DNA from: Osmia lignaria lignaria
Taxonomy: Eukaryota; Arthropoda; Insecta; Hymenoptera; Megachilidae
Reading direction: 5' to 3'
Length of the DNA stretch: 64,000 nucleotides
Assembly (NCBI RefSeq): GCF_051020975.1
Contig: NW_027478167.1
Span: forward strand, 11,842,001 to 11,906,000
In this document: piece by piece, positions 1 through 13,800 of the stretch
How the letters are laid out: every line of letters starts with the position of its first letter
Position numbering within the stretch: the first letter of the stretch is position 1
Notes under the pieces: generated by a model
What the model saw: the letters and a program-made list of their open reading frames with translations, nothing else
Told to the model about the DNA's origin: nothing
Database searches by the model: none
Translations under genes and position numbers: made by a program

Positions 1-139
1 ACTTTTAGATATCTTGATATATCTCGAGAACTACGCGTCTCATCAAAAAATATCATAGAACATAAAAAGTGGGAAACTTAATTCTCTACAAAAAAGGTCT
101 CTTAACATTTTGCCATAGCTCGCTTCGTTTCCGAGATAT
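1..139 (+). repeat. Partial monomer at left window edge
   Basis: The window opens inside a monomer, at the ACTTTTAGATATC part. This edge comes from where the window was cut and is not an array boundary. The partial unit carries the private states CGTCTCATC and AAAGTGGGAAAC, which recur only at about 685-725. Confidence 0.95.
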
Positions 140-1058
140 TTGCAGATTTATCTCGAGGGAAGGGGCCTGACGGACATATTTCGAGATATTTCTTCTTCTT
201 GTTGTTCTTCTTCTGCACAGCTAAGCTGGAAGCGGCATTTGCGGCTCGCACTAGTGCAGAGTTATATCAAAGAAAGGGGCCACGGTGTTTCTGTATCTCT
301 ATTATGTTGGTGCGGCTTCGGAACTTTTAAATATCTTGATATATCTCGAGAACTACGCATCTGATCAAAAAATACCATAGAACATAAAAAGTAGGAAACT
401 TAATTCTCTACAAAAAAGGTCTCTTAACATTTTGCCATAGCTCGCTTCGTTTCAGAGATATTTGCAGATATATCTCAAGGGAAGGGGCCTGACGGACATA
501 TTTCGAGATATTTCTTCTTCTTGTTGTTCTTCTTCTGCACAGCTAAGCTGGAAGTGGCATTTGCCGCTCGCAATAGTGCAGAGTTATCTCAAAGAAAGGG
601 GCCACGGTGTTTCTGTATCTCTATTATGTTGGTGCGGCTTCGGAACTTTTAGATATCTTGATATATCTCGAGAACTACGCGTCTCATCAAAAAATATCAT
701 AGAACATAAAAAGTGGGAAACTTAATTCTCTACAAAAAAGGTCTCTTAACATTTTGCCATAGCTCGCTTCGTTTCCGAGATATTTGCAGATTTATCTCGA
801 GGGAAGGGGCCTGACGGACATATTTCGAGATATTTCTTCTTCTTGTTGTTCTTCTTCTGCACAGCTAAGCTGGAAGCGGCATTTGCGGCTCGCACTAGTG
901 CAGAGTTATATCAAAGAAAGGGGCCACGGTGTTTCTGTATCTCTATTATGTTGGTGCGGCTTCGGAACTTTTAAATATCTTGATATATCTCGAGAACTAC
1001 GCATCTGATCAAAAAATACCATAGAACATAAAAAGTAGGAAACTTAATTCTCTACAAA
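1..1058 (+). repeat. Two-unit (644 bp) tandem duplication
   Basis: Bases 1-414 match 645-1058 at an offset of 644, including the rare states CGTCTCATC, AAAGTGGG, TTATCTCGAGGG and AATACCATAG. The match ends where CAAAAAAGG at 411 meets CAAATAAGG at 1055. The left end of the first copy lies outside the window. Confidence 0.85.
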
Positions 1059-1207
1059 TAAGGTCTCTTAACATTTTGCCATAGCTCGCTTCGTTTCCGA
1101 GATATTTGCAGATTTATCTCAAGGGAAGGGGCCTGACGGACATATTTCGAGATATTTCTTCTTCTTGTTGTTCTTCTTCTGCACAGCTAAGCTGGAAGTG
1201 GCATTTG

Positions 1208-1875
1208 CAGCTCGCAATAGTGCAGAGTTATCTCAAAGAAAGGGGCCACGGTGTTTCTGTATCTCTATTATGTTGGTGCGGCTTCGGAACTTTTAAATAT
1301 CTTGATATATCTCGAGAACTACGCATCTGTTCAAAAAATATCATAGAACATAAAAAGTAGGAATCCTAATTTTCTACAAAAAAGGTCTCTTAACATTTTG
1401 CGGTAGCTCGCTTCGTTTCCGAGATATTTGCAGATTTATCTCAAGGGAAGGGGCTTGACGGACATATTTCGAGATATTTCTTCTTTTTGTTGTTCTTCTT
1501 CTGCACAGCTAAGCTGGAAGTGGCATTTGCAGCTCGCAATAGTGCAGAGTTATCTCAAAGAAAGGGGCCACGGTGTTTCTGTATCTCTATTATGTTGGTG
1601 CGGCTTCGGAACTTTTAAATATCTTGATATATCTCGAGAACTACGCATCCGATCAAAAAATATCATAGAACATAAAAAGTAGGAAACTTAATTCTCTACA
1701 AAAAAGGTCTCTTAACATTTTGCCATAGCTCGCTTCGTTTCCGAGATATTTGCAGATTTATCTCGAGGGAAGGGGCCTGACGGACATATTTCGAGATATT
1801 TCTTCTTCTTGTTGTTCTTCTTCTGCACAGCTAAGCTGGAAGCGGCATTTGCGGCTCGCACTAGTGCAGAGTTAT
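1208..1875 (+). repeat. Four-unit duplication, copy 1
   Basis: This 668-bp stretch matches 2496-3163 at an offset of 1,288 bp (4 x 322). The pair shares rare states such as GCGGTAGCTCGC, TTCTTTTTGTTG and CATCTGTTC. I saw one difference (1346 G, 2634 A). Confidence 0.82.
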
Positions 1876-2608
1876 CTCAAAGAAAGGGGCCACGGTGTTT
1901 CTGTATCTCTATTATGTTGGTGCGGCTTCGGAACTTTTAAATATCTCGATATATCTCGAAAACTACGCTTCTGATCAAAAAATATCATAGAACATAAATT
2001 GTAGGAAAGATAATTCTCTACAAAAAACGTCTCTTAACATTTTGCCATAGCTCGCTTCGTTTCCGAGATATTTGCAGATTCAGCTCAAAGGAACGGGCCT
2101 GACGGACATATTTCGAGATACTTCTTCTTCTTGTTGTTCTTCCTCTGCACAGCTAAGCTGGAAGTGGCATTTGCAGCTCGCAATAGTGCAGAGTTATCTC
2201 AAAGAAAGGGGCCACGGTGTTTCTGTATCTCTATTATGTTGGTGCGGCTTCGGAACTTTTAAATATCTTGATATATCTCGAGAACTACGCATCTGATCAA
2301 AAAATATCATAGAACATAAAAAGTAGGAAACTTAATTCTCTACAAAAAAGGTCTGTTAACATTTTGCCATAGCTCGCTTCGTTTCCGAGATATTTGCAGA
2401 TTTATCTCAAGGGAAGGGGCCTGACGGACATATTTCGAGATATTTCTTCTTCTTGTTGTTCTTCTTCTGCACAGCTAAGCTGGAAGTGGCATTTACAGCT
2501 CGCAATAGTGCAGAGTTATCTCAAAGAAAGGGGCCACGGTGTTTCTGTATCTCTATTATGTTGGTGCGGCTTCGGAACTTTTAAATATCTTGATATATCT
2601 CGAGAACT
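1842..2608 (+). repeat. Fragment of the ten-unit repeat upstream of copy 1
   Basis: This stretch matches 5062-5828 and 8282-9048 at offsets of 3,220 and 6,440 bp, including the diagnostic GATTCAGCTCAAAGGAACGG and GAGATACTTC unit at 2072 and GGTCTGTTAAC. It shows that the ten-unit period extends, incompletely, one step further left. A different 4-unit exchange has overwritten the remainder. Confidence 0.78.
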
Positions 2609-3163
2609 ACGCATCTGTTCAAAAAATATCATAAAACATAAAAAGTAGGAATCCTAATTTTCTACAAAAAAGGTCTCTTAACATTTTGCGGTAGCTCGCT
2701 TCGTTTCCGAGATATTTGCAGATTTATCTCAAGGGAAGGGGCTTGACGGACATATTTCGAGATATTTCTTCTTTTTGTTGTTCTTCTTCTGCACAGCTAA
2801 GCTGGAAGTGGCATTTGCAGCTCGCAATAGTGCAGAGTTATCTCAAAGAAAGGGGCCACGGTGTTTCTGTATCTCTATTATGTTGGTGCGGCTTCGGAAC
2901 TTTTAAATATCTTGATATATCTCGAGAACTACGCATCCGATCAAAAAATATCATAGAACATAAAAAGTAGGAAACTTAATTCTCTACAAAAAAGGTCTCT
3001 TAACATTTTGCCATAGCTCGCTTCGTTTCCGAGATATTTGCAGATTTATCTCGAGGGAAGGGGCCTGACGGACATATTTCGAGATATTTCTTCTTCTTGT
3101 TGTTCTTCTTCTGCACAGCTAAGCTGGAAGCGGCATTTGCGGCTCGCACTAGTGCAGAGTTAT
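2496..3163 (+). repeat. Four-unit duplication, copy 2
   Basis: Partner of 1208-1875. It ends at 3164, where this copy has TATATCAAAG and the earlier one TATCTCAAAG; from there rightward the sequence instead follows the 3,220-bp repeat. Confidence 0.82.
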
Positions 3164-6100
3164 ATCAAAGAAAGGGGCCACGGTGTTTCTGTATCTCTAT
3201 TATGTTGGTGCGGCTTCGGATCTTTCAAATATCTCGATATATCTCGAAAACTACGCATCTGATCAAAAAATATCATAGAACATAAATTGTAGGAAACATA
3301 ATTCTCTACAAAAAAGGTCTCTTAACATTTTGCCATAGCTCGCTTCGTTTCCGAGATATTTGCAGATATATCTCAAGGGAAGGGGCCTGACGGACATATT
3401 TCGAGATATTTCTTCTTCTTGTTGTTCTTCTTCTGCACAGCTAAGCTGGAAGTGGCATTTGCAGCTCGCAATAGTGCAGAGTTATCTCAAAGAAAGGGGC
3501 CACGGTGTTTCTGTATCTCTATTATGTTGGTGCGGCTTCGGAACTTTTAAATATCTTGATATATCTCGAGAACTGCGCATCTGATCAAAAAATATCGTAG
3601 AACATAAAAAGTAGGAAACTTAATTCTCTACAAAAAAGGTCTCTTAACATTTTGCCATAGCTCGCTTCGTTTCCGAGATATTTGCAGATTTATCTCAAGG
3701 GAAGGGGCCTGACGGACATATTTCGAGATATTTCTTCTTCTTGTTGTTCTTCTTCTGCACAGCTAAGCTGGAAGTGGCATTTGCCGCTCGCACTAGTGCA
3801 GAGTTAGCTCAAAGAAAGGGGCCACGGTGTTTCTGTATCTCTATTATGTTGGTGCGGCTTCGGAACTTTTAAATATCTTGATATATCTCGAGAACTACGC
3901 ATCTGATCAAAAAATATCATAGAACATAAAAAGTAGGAAACATAATTCTCTACAAAAAAGGTCTCTTAACATTTTGCCATAGCTCGCTTCGTTTCCGAGA
4001 TATTTGCAGATATATCTCAAGGGCAGGGGCCTGACGGACATATTTCGAGATATTTCTTCTTCTTGTTGCTCTTCTTCTGCACAGCTAAGCTGGAAGTGGC
4101 ATTTGCGGCTCGGACTAGTGCAGAGTTATCTCAAAGAAAGGGGCCACGGTGTTTCTGTATCTCTATTATGTTGGTGCGGCTTCGGAACTTTTAAATATCT
4201 CGATATATCTCGAAAACTACGCTTCTGATCAAAAAATATCATAGAACATAAATTGTAGGAAACATAATTCTCTACAAAAAACGTCTCTTAACATTTTGCC
4301 ATAGCTCGCTTCGTTTCCGAGATATTTGCAGATTTATCTCAAGGGAAGTGGCCTGACGGACATATTTCGAGATATTTCTTCTTCTTGTTGTTCTTCTTCT
4401 GCACAGCTAAGCTGGAAGTGGCATTTGCGGCTCGCACTAGTGCAGAGTTATCTCAAAGAAAGGGGCCACGGTGTTTCTGTATCTCTATTATGTTGGTGCG
4501 GCTTCGGAACTTTTAAATATCTTGATATATCTCGAGAACTACGCATCTGATCAAAAAATATCATAGAACATAAAAAGTAGGAAACTTAATTCTCTACAAA
4601 AAAGGTCTCTTAACATTTTGCCATAGCTCGCTTCGTTTCCGAGATATTTGCAGATTTATCTCAAGGGAAGGGGCCTGACGGACATATTTCGAGATATTTC
4701 TTCTTCTTGTTGTTCTTCTTCTGCACAGCTAAGCTGGAAGTGGCATTTGCGGCTCGCACTAGTGCAGTGTTATCTCAAAGAAAGGGGCCACGGTGTTTCT
4801 GTATCCCTATTATGTTGGTGCGGCTTCGGAACTTTTAAATATCTCGATATATCTCGAAAACTACGCTTCTGATCAAAAAATGTCATAGAACATAAATTGT
4901 AGGAAACCTAATTCTCTACAAAAAAGGTCTCTTAACATTTTGCCATAGCTCGCTTCGTTTCCGAGATATTTGCAGATTTATCTCAACGGAAGGGGCCTGA
5001 CGGACATATTTCGAGATATTTCTTCTTCTTGTTGTTCTTCTTCTGCACAGCTAAGCTGGAAGTGGCATTTGCGGCTCGCACTAGTGCAGAGTTATCTCAA
5101 AGAAAGGGGCCACGGTGTTTCTGTATCTCTATTATGTTGGTGCGGCTTCGGAACTTTTAAATATCTCGATATATCTCGAAAACTACGCTTCTGATCAAAA
5201 AATATCATAGAACATAAATTGTAGGAAAGATAATTCTCTACAAAAAACGTCTCTTAACATTTTGCCATAGCTCGCTTCGTTTCCGAGATATTTGCAGATT
5301 CAGCTCAAAGGAACGGGCCTGACGGACATATTTCGAGATACTTCTTCTTCTTGTTGTTCTTCCTCTGCACAGCTAAGCTGGAAGTGGCATTTGCAGCTCG
5401 CAATAGTGCAGAGTTATCTCAAAGAAAGGGGCCACGGTGTTTCTGTATCTCTATTATGTTGGTGCGGCTTCGGAACTTTTAAATATCTTGATATATCTCG
5501 AGAACTACGCATCTGATCAAAAAATATCATAGAACATAAAAAGTAGGAAACTTAATTCTCTACAAAAAAGGTCTGTTAACATTTTGCCATAGCTCGCTTC
5601 GTTTCCGAGATATTTGCAGATTTATCTCAAGGGAAGGGGCCTGACGGACATATTTCGAGATATTTCTTCTTCTTGTTGTTCTTCTTCTGCACAGCTAAGC
5701 TGGAAGTGGCATTTACAGCTCGCAATAGTGCAGAGTTATCTCAAAGAAAGGGGCCACGGTGTTTCTGTATCTCTATTATGTTGGTGCGGCTTCGGAACTT
5801 TTAAATATCTTGATATATCTCGAGAACTACGCATCTGATCAAAAAATATCATAGAACATAAAAAGTAGGAAACTTAATTCTCTACAAAAAAGGTCTCTTA
5901 ACATTTTGCCATAGCTCTCTTCGTTTCCGAGATATTTGCAGATTTATCTCAAGGGAAGGGGCCTGACGGACATATTTCGAGATATTTCTTCTTCTTGTTG
6001 TTCTTCTTCTGCACAGCTAAGCTGGAAGTGGCATTTGCGGCTCGCACTAGTGCAGAGTTATCTCAAAGAAAGGGGCCACGGTGTTTCTGTATCCCTATTA

Positions 6101-6383
6101 TGTTGGTGCGGCTTCGGAACTTTTAAATATCTCGATATATCTCGAAAACTACGCTTCTGATCAAAAAATATCATAGAACATAAATTGTAGGAAACATAAT
6201 TCTCTACAAAAAAGGTCTCTCAACATTTTGCCATAGCTCGCTTCGTTTCCGAGATATTTGCAGATATATCTCAAGGGAAGGGGCCTGACGGACATATTTC
6301 GAGATATTTCTTCTTCTTGTTGTTCTTCTTCTGCACAGCTAAGCTGGAAGTGGCATTTACAGCTCGCAATAGTGCAGAGTTAT
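3150..6383 (+). repeat. Ten-unit higher-order repeat, copy 1 (3,220 bp)
   Basis: This segment recurs at 6370-9603 at an offset of exactly 3,220 bp (10 x 322), in the same order of variant monomers. The ordered markers are a unit with TATATCAAAG and CGGATCTTTCAAAT, a unit with AACTGCGCATC, a unit broken by GAGTTAGCTC, a CTCGGACTAG unit, an AAGGGAAGTGG unit, a GTGCAGTGTT unit, a CTCAACGGAAGG unit and a GATTCAGCTCAAAGGAACGG unit. The boundaries are the last mismatches I could place on each side. Confidence 0.88.
3360..3681 (+). repeat. Reference satellite monomer (322 bp) with landmarks
   Basis: A typical full-length unit, used to describe the internal parts. A dyad GAGATAT (3353-3359) and ATATCTC (3368-3374) brackets the unit start with an 8-base loop. 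A 27-bp element lies at 3361-3387 and again, diverged, at 3475-3501. A second GAGATATTT is at 3403-3411. A pyrimidine-rich CTT/GTT tract runs from 3409 to 3434. The block GCAGCTCGCAATAG at 3451-3464 is the first major polymorphic site group. The palindrome TCTCGAGA, holding CTCGAG at 3565-3570, is the second. TGATCA at 3582-3587 is present in nearly all units. An A-rich stretch follows (about 3588-3640), then TTAACATTTTGCCATAGCTC leads into the next unit. GC is 128 of 322 by hand count. No promoter, terminator or RNA gene is recognisable in it. Confidence 0.95.
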
Positions 6384-9300
6384 ATCAAAGAAAGGGGCCA
6401 CGGTGTTTCTGTATCTCTATTATGTTGGTGCGGCTTCGGATCTTTCAAATATCTCGATATATCTCGAAAACTACGCATCTGATCAAAAAATATCATAGAA
6501 CATAAATTGTAGGAAACATAATTCTCTACAAAAAAGGTCTCTTAACATTTTGCCATAGCTCGCTTCGTTTCCGAGATATTTGCAGATATATCTCAAGGGA
6601 AGGGGCCTGACGGACATATTTCGAGATATTTCTTCTTCTTGTTGTTCTTCTTCTGCACAGCTAAGCTGGAAGTGGCATTTGCAGCTCGCAATAGTGCAGA
6701 GTTATCTCAAAGAAAGGGGCCACGGTGTTTCTGTATCTCTATTATGTTGGTGCGGCTTCGGAACTTTTAAATATCTTGATATATCTCGAGAACTGCGCAT
6801 CTGATCAAAAAATATCGTAGAACATAAAAAGTAGGAAACTTAATTCTCTACAAAAAAGGTCTCTTAACATTTTGCCATAGCTCGCTTCGTTTCCGAGATA
6901 TTTGCAGATTTATCTCAAGGGAAGGGGCCTGACGGACATATTTCGAGATATTTCTTCTTCTTGTTGTTCTTCTTCTGCACAGCTAAGCTGGAAGTGGCAT
7001 TTGCCGCTCGCACTAGTGCAGAGTTAGCTCAAAGAAAGGGGCCACGGTGTTTCTGTATCTCTATTATGTTGGTGCGGCTTCGGAACTTTTAAATATCTTG
7101 ATATATCTCGAGAACTACGCATCTGATCAAAAAATATCATAGAACATAAAAAGTAGGAAACATAATTCTCTACAAAAAAGGTCTCTTAACATTTTGCCAT
7201 AGCTCGCTTCGTTTCCGAGATATTTGCAGATATATCTCAAGGGCAGGGGCCTGACGGACATATTTCGAGATATTTCTTCTTCTTGTTGCTCTTCTTCTGC
7301 ACAGCTAAGCTGGAAGTGGCATTTGCGGCTCGGACTAGTGCAGAGTTATCTCAAAGAAAGGGGCCACGGTGTTTCTGTATCTCTATTATGTTGGTGCGGC
7401 TTCGGAACTTTTAAATATCTCGATATATCTCGAAAACTACGCTTCTGATCAAAAAATATCATAGAACATAAATTGTAGGAAACATAATTCTCTACAAAAA
7501 ACGTCTCTTAACATTTTGCCATAGCTCGCTTCGTTTCCGAGATATTTGCAGATTTATCTCAAGGGAAGTGGCCTGACGGACATATTTCGAGATATTTCTT
7601 CTTCTTGTTGTTCTTCTTCTGCACAGCTAAGCTGGAAGTGGCATTTGCGGCTCGCACTAGTGCAGAGTTATCTCAAAGAAAGGGGCCACGGTGTTTCTGT
7701 ATCTCTATTATGTTGGTGCGGCTTCGGAACTTTTAAATATCTTGATATATCTCGAGAACTACGCATCTGATCAAAAAATATCATAGAACATAAAAAGTAG
7801 GAAACTTAATTCTCTACAAAAAAGGTCTCTTAACATTTTGCCATAGCTCGCTTCGTTTCCGAGATATTTGCAGATTTATCTCAAGGGAAGGGGCCTGACG
7901 GACATATTTCGAGATATTTCTTCTTCTTGTTGTTCTTCTTCTGCACAGCTAAGCTGGAAGTGGCATTTGCGGCTCGCACTAGTGCAGTGTTATCTCAAAG
8001 AAAGGGGCCACGGTGTTTCTGTATCCCTATTATGTTGGTGCGGCTTCGGAACTTTTAAATATCTCGATATATCTCGAAAACTACGCTTCTGATCAAAAAA
8101 TGTCATAGAACATAAATTGTAGGAAACCTAATTCTCTACAAAAAAGGTCTCTTAACATTTTGCCATAGCTCGCTTCGTTTCCGAGATATTTGCAGATTTA
8201 TCTCAACGGAAGGGGCCTGACGGACATATTTCGAGATATTTCTTCTTCTTGTTGTTCTTCTTCTGCACAGCTAAGCTGGAAGTGGCATTTGCGGCTCGCA
8301 CTAGTGCAGAGTTATCTCAAAGAAAGGGGCCACGGTGTTTCTGTATCTCTATTATGTTGGTGCGGCTTCGGAACTTTTAAATATCTCGATATATCTCGAA
8401 AACTACGCTTCTGATCAAAAAATATCATAGAACATAAATTGTAGGAAAGATAATTCTCTACAAAAAACGTCTCTTAACATTTTGCCATAGCTCGCTTCGT
8501 TTCCGAGATATTTGCAGATTCAGCTCAAAGGAACGGGCCTGACGGACATATTTCGAGATACTTCTTCTTCTTGTTGTTCTTCCTCTGCACAGCTAAGCTG
8601 GAAGTGGCATTTGCAGCTCGCAATAGTGCAGAGTTATCTCAAAGAAAGGGGCCACGGTGTTTCTGTATCTCTATTATGTTGGTGCGGCTTCGGAACTTTT
8701 AAATATCTTGATATATCTCGAGAACTACGCATCTGATCAAAAAATATCATAGAACATAAAAAGTAGGAAACTTAATTCTCTACAAAAAAGGTCTGTTAAC
8801 ATTTTGCCATAGCTCGCTTCGTTTCCGAGATATTTGCAGATTTATCTCAAGGGAAGGGGCCTGACGGACATATTTCGAGATATTTCTTCTTCTTGTTGTT
8901 CTTCTTCTGCACAGCTAAGCTGGAAGTGGCATTTACAGCTCGCAATAGTGCAGAGTTATCTCAAAGAAAGGGGCCACGGTGTTTCTGTATCTCTATTATG
9001 TTGGTGCGGCTTCGGAACTTTTAAATATCTTGATATATCTCGAGAACTACGCATCTGATCAAAAAATATCATAGAACATAAAAAGTAGGAAACTTAATTC
9101 TCTACAAAAAAGGTCTCTTAACATTTTGCCATAGCTCTCTTCGTTTCCGAGATATTTGCAGATTTATCTCAAGGGAAGGGGCCTGACGGACATATTTCGA
9201 GATATTTCTTCTTCTTGTTGTTCTTCTTCTGCACAGCTAAGCTGGAAGTGGCATTTGCGGCTCGCACTAGTGCAGAGTTATCTCAAAGAAAGGGGCCACG

Positions 9301-9603
9301 GTGTTTCTGTATCCCTATTATGTTGGTGCGGCTTCGGAACTTTTAAATATCTCGATATATCTCGAAAACTACGCTTCTGATCAAAAAATATCATAGAACA
9401 TAAATTGTAGGAAACATAATTCTCTACAAAAAAGGTCTCTCAACATTTTGCCATAGCTCGCTTCGTTTCCGAGATATTTGCAGATATATCTCAAGGGAAG
9501 GGGCCTGACGGACATATTTCGAGATATTTCTTCTTCTTGTTGTTCTTCTTCTGCACAGCTAAGCTGGAAGTGGCATTTACAGCTCGCAATAGTGCAGAGT
9601 TAT
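6370..9603 (+). repeat. Ten-unit higher-order repeat, copy 2 (3,220 bp)
   Basis: Adjacent tandem partner of 3150-6383. I saw no differences between the two in the stretches compared, but I did not align every base. It ends at 9604, where TATCTCAAAG replaces TATATCAAAG. Confidence 0.88.
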
Positions 9604-10867
9604 CTCAAAGAAAGGGGCCACGGTGTTTCTGTATCTCTATTATGTTGGTGCGGCTTCGGAACTTTTAAATATCTTGATATATCTCGAGAACTACGCATCT
9701 GATCAAAAAATATCATAGAACATAAAAAGTAGAAAACTTAATTCTCTACAAAAAAGGTCTCTTAACATTTTGCCATAGCTCTCTTCGTTTCCGAGATATT
9801 TGCAGATTTATCTCAAGGGAAGGGGCCTGACGGACATATTTCGAGATATTTCTTCTTCTTGTTGTTCTTCTTCTGCACAGCTAAGCTGGAAGTGGCATTT
9901 GCGGCTCGCACTAGTGCAGAGTTATCTCAAAGAAAGGGGCCACGGTGTTTCTGTATCTCTATTATGTTGGTGCGGCTTCGGAACTTTTAAATATCTTGAT
10001 ATATCTCGAGAACTACGCATCTGATCAAAAAATATCATAGAACATAAAAAGTAGAAAACTTAATTCTCTACAAAAAAGGTCTCTTAACATTTTGCCATAG
10101 CTCTCTTCGTTTCCGAGATATTTGCAGATTTATCTCAAGGGAAGGGGCCTGACGGACATATTTCGAGATATTTCTTCTTCTTGTTGTTCTTCTTCTGCAC
10201 AGCTAAGCTGGAAGTGGCATTTGCGGCTCGCACTAGTGCAGAGTTATCTCAAAGAAAGGGGCCACGGTGTTTCTGTATCTCTATTATGTTGGTGCGGCTT
10301 CGGAACTTTTAAATATCTCGATGTATCTCGAAAACTACGCTTCTGATCAAAAAATATCATAGAACATAAATTGTAGGAAACATAATTCTCTATAAAAAAC
10401 GTCTCTTAACATTTTGCCATAGCTCGCTTCGTTTCCGAGATATTTGCAGATTCATCTCAAAGGAACTGGCCTGACGGACATATTTCGAGATATTTCTTCT
10501 TCTTGTTGTTCTTCCTCTGCACAGCTAAGCTGGAAGTGGCATTTGCAGCTCGCAATAGTGCAGAGTTATCTCAAAGAAAGGGGCCACGGCGTTTCTGTAT
10601 CTCTATTATGTTGGTGCGGCTTCGGAACTTTTAAATATCTTGATATATCTCGAGAACTACGCATCTGATCAAAAAATATCATAGAAGATAAAAAGTCGGA
10701 AACTTAATTCTCTACAAAAAAGGTCTCTTAACATTTTGCCATAGCTCGCTTCGTTTCCGAGATATTTGCAGATTTATCTCAAGGGAAGGGGCCTGAAGGA
10801 CATATTTCGAGATATTTCTTCTTCTTGTTGTTCTTCTTCTGCACAGCTAAGCTGGAAGTGGCATTTG

Positions 10868-13800
10868 CAGCTCGCAATAGTGCAGAGTTATCTCAAAGAA
10901 AGGGGCCACGGTGTTTCTGTATCTCTATTATGTTGGTGCGGCTTCGGAACTTTTAAATATCTTGATATATCTCGAGAACTACGCGTCTGATCAAAAAATA
11001 TCATAGAACATAAAAAGTAGGAAACTTAATTCTCTACAAAAACAGTCTCTTAACATTTTGCCATAGCTCGCTTCGTTTCCGAGATATTTGCAGATATATC
11101 TCAAGGGAAGGGGCCTGACGGACATATTTCGAGATATTTCTTCTTCTTGTTGTTCTTCTTCTGCACAGCTAAGCTGGAAGTGGCATTTGCGGCTCGCACT
11201 AGTGCACAGTTATCTCAAAGAAAGGGGCCACGGTGTTTCTGTATCCCTATTATGTTGGTGCGGCTTCGGAACTTTTAAATATCTCGATATATCTCGAAAA
11301 CTACGCTTCGGATCAAAAAATATCATAGAACGTAAATAGTAGGAAACATAATTCTCTACAAAAAACGTCTCTTAACATTTTGCCATAGTTCGCTTCGTTT
11401 CCGAGATATGTGCAGATATATCTCAAGGGAAGGGGCCTGACGGACATATTTCGAGATATTTCTTCTTCTTGTTGTTCTTCTTCTGCACAGCTAAGCTGGA
11501 AGTGGCATTTGCGGCTCGCACTAGTGCACAGTTATCTCAAAGAAAGGGGCCACGGTGTTTCTGTATCCCTATTATGTTGGTGCGGCTTCGGAACTTTTAA
11601 ATATCTCGATATATCTCGAAAACTACGCTTCGGATCAAAAAATATCATAGAACGTAAATAGTAGGAAACATAATTCTCTACAAAAAACGTCTCTTAACAT
11701 TTTGCCATAGTTCGCTTCGTTTCCGAGATATGTGCAGATTTATCTCAAGGGAAGGGGCCTGACGGACATATTTCGAGATATTTCTTCTTCTTGTTGTTCT
11801 TCTTCTGCACAGCTAAGCTGGAAGTGGCATTTGCGGCTCGCACTAGTGCAGAGTTACCTCAACGAAAGGGGCCACGGTGTTTCTGTATCTCTATTATGTT
11901 GGTGCGGCTTCGGAACTTTTAAATATCTCGATATATCTCGAAAACTACGCTTCTGATCAAAAAATATCATAGAACATAAATTGTAGGAAACATAATTCTC
12001 TACAAAAAAGGTCTCTCAACATTTTGCCATAGCTCGCTTCGTTTCCGAGATATTTGCAGATATATCTCAAGGGAAGGGGCCTGACGGACATATTTCGAGA
12101 TATTTCTTCTTCTTGTTGTTCTTCTTCTGCACAGCTAAGCTGGAAGTGGCATTTACAGCTCGCAATAGTGCAGAGTTATCTCAAAGAAAGGGGCCACGGT
12201 GTTTCTGTATCTCTATTATGTTGGTGCGGCTTCGGAACTTTTAAATATCTTGATATATCTCGAGAACTACGCATCTGATCAAAAAATATCATAGAACATA
12301 AAAAGTAGGAAACTTAATTCTCTACAAAAAAGGTCTCTTAACATTTTGCCATAGCTCTCTTCGTTTCCGAGATATTTGCAGATTTATCTCAAGGGAAGGG
12401 GCCTGACGGACATATTTCGAGATATTTCTTCTTCTTGTTGTTCTTCTTCTGCACAGCTAAGCTGGAAGTGGCATTTGCGGCTCGCACTAGTGCAGAGTTA
12501 TCTCAACGAAAGGGGCCACGGTGTTTCTGTATCTCTATTATGTTGGTGCGGCTTCGGAACTTTTAAATATCTCGATATATCTCGAAAACTACGCTTCTGA
12601 TCAAAAAATATCATAGAACATAAATTGTAGGAAACATAATTCTCTACAAAAAAGGTCTCTCAACATTTTGCCATAGCTCGCTTCGTTTCCGAGATATTTG
12701 CAGATATATCTCAAGGGAAGGGGCCTGACGGACATATTTCGAAATATTTCTTCTTCTTGTTGTTCTTCTTCTGCACAGCTAAGCTGGAAGTGGCATTTGC
12801 GGCTCGCACTAGTGCAGAGTTATCTCAAAGAAAGGGGCCACGGTGTTTCTGTATCTCTATTATGTTGGTGCGGCTTCGGAACTTTTAAATATCTCGATGT
12901 ATCTCGAAAACTACGCTTCTGATCAAAAAATATCATAGAACATAAATTGTAGGAAACATAATTCTCTATAAAACACGTCTCTTAACATTTTGCCATAGCT
13001 CGCTTCGTTTCCGAGATATTTGCAGATTCATCTCAAAGGAACTGGCCTGACGGACATATTTCGAGATATTTCTTCTTCTTGTTGTTCTTCCTCTGCACAG
13101 CTAAGCTGGAAGTGGCATTTGCAGCTCGCAATAGTGCAGAGTTATCTCAAAGAAAGGGGCCACGCCGTTTCTGTATCTCTATTATGTTGGTGCGGCTTCG
13201 GCACTTTTAAATATCTTGATATATCTCGAGAACTACGCATCTGATCAAAAAATATCATAGAACATAAAAAGTAGGAAACTTAATTCTCTACAAAAAAGGT
13301 CTCTTAACAGTTTGCCATAGCTCGCTTCGTTTCCGAGATATTTGCAGATTTATCTCAAGGGAAGGGGCCTGACGGACATATTTCGAGATATTTTTTCTTC
13401 TTGTTGTTCTTCTTCTGCACAGCTAAGCTGGAAGTGGCATTTGCAGCTCGCAATAGTTCAGAGTTATCTCAAAGAAAGGGGCCACGGTGTTTCTGTATCT
13501 CTATTATGTTGGTGCGGCTTCGGAACTTTTAAATATCTTGATATATCTCGAGAACTACGCGTCTGATCAAAAAATATCATAGAACATAAAAAGTAGGAAA
13601 CTTAATTCTCTACAAAAACGGTCTCTTAACATTTTGCCATAGCTCGCTTCGTTTCCGAGATATTTGCAGATATATCTCAAGGGAAGGGGCCTGACGGACA
13701 TATTTCGAGATATTTCTTCTTCTTGTTGTTCTTCTTCTGCACAGCTAAGTTGGAAGTGGCATTTGCGGCTCGCACTAGTGCACAGTTATCTCAAAGAAAG

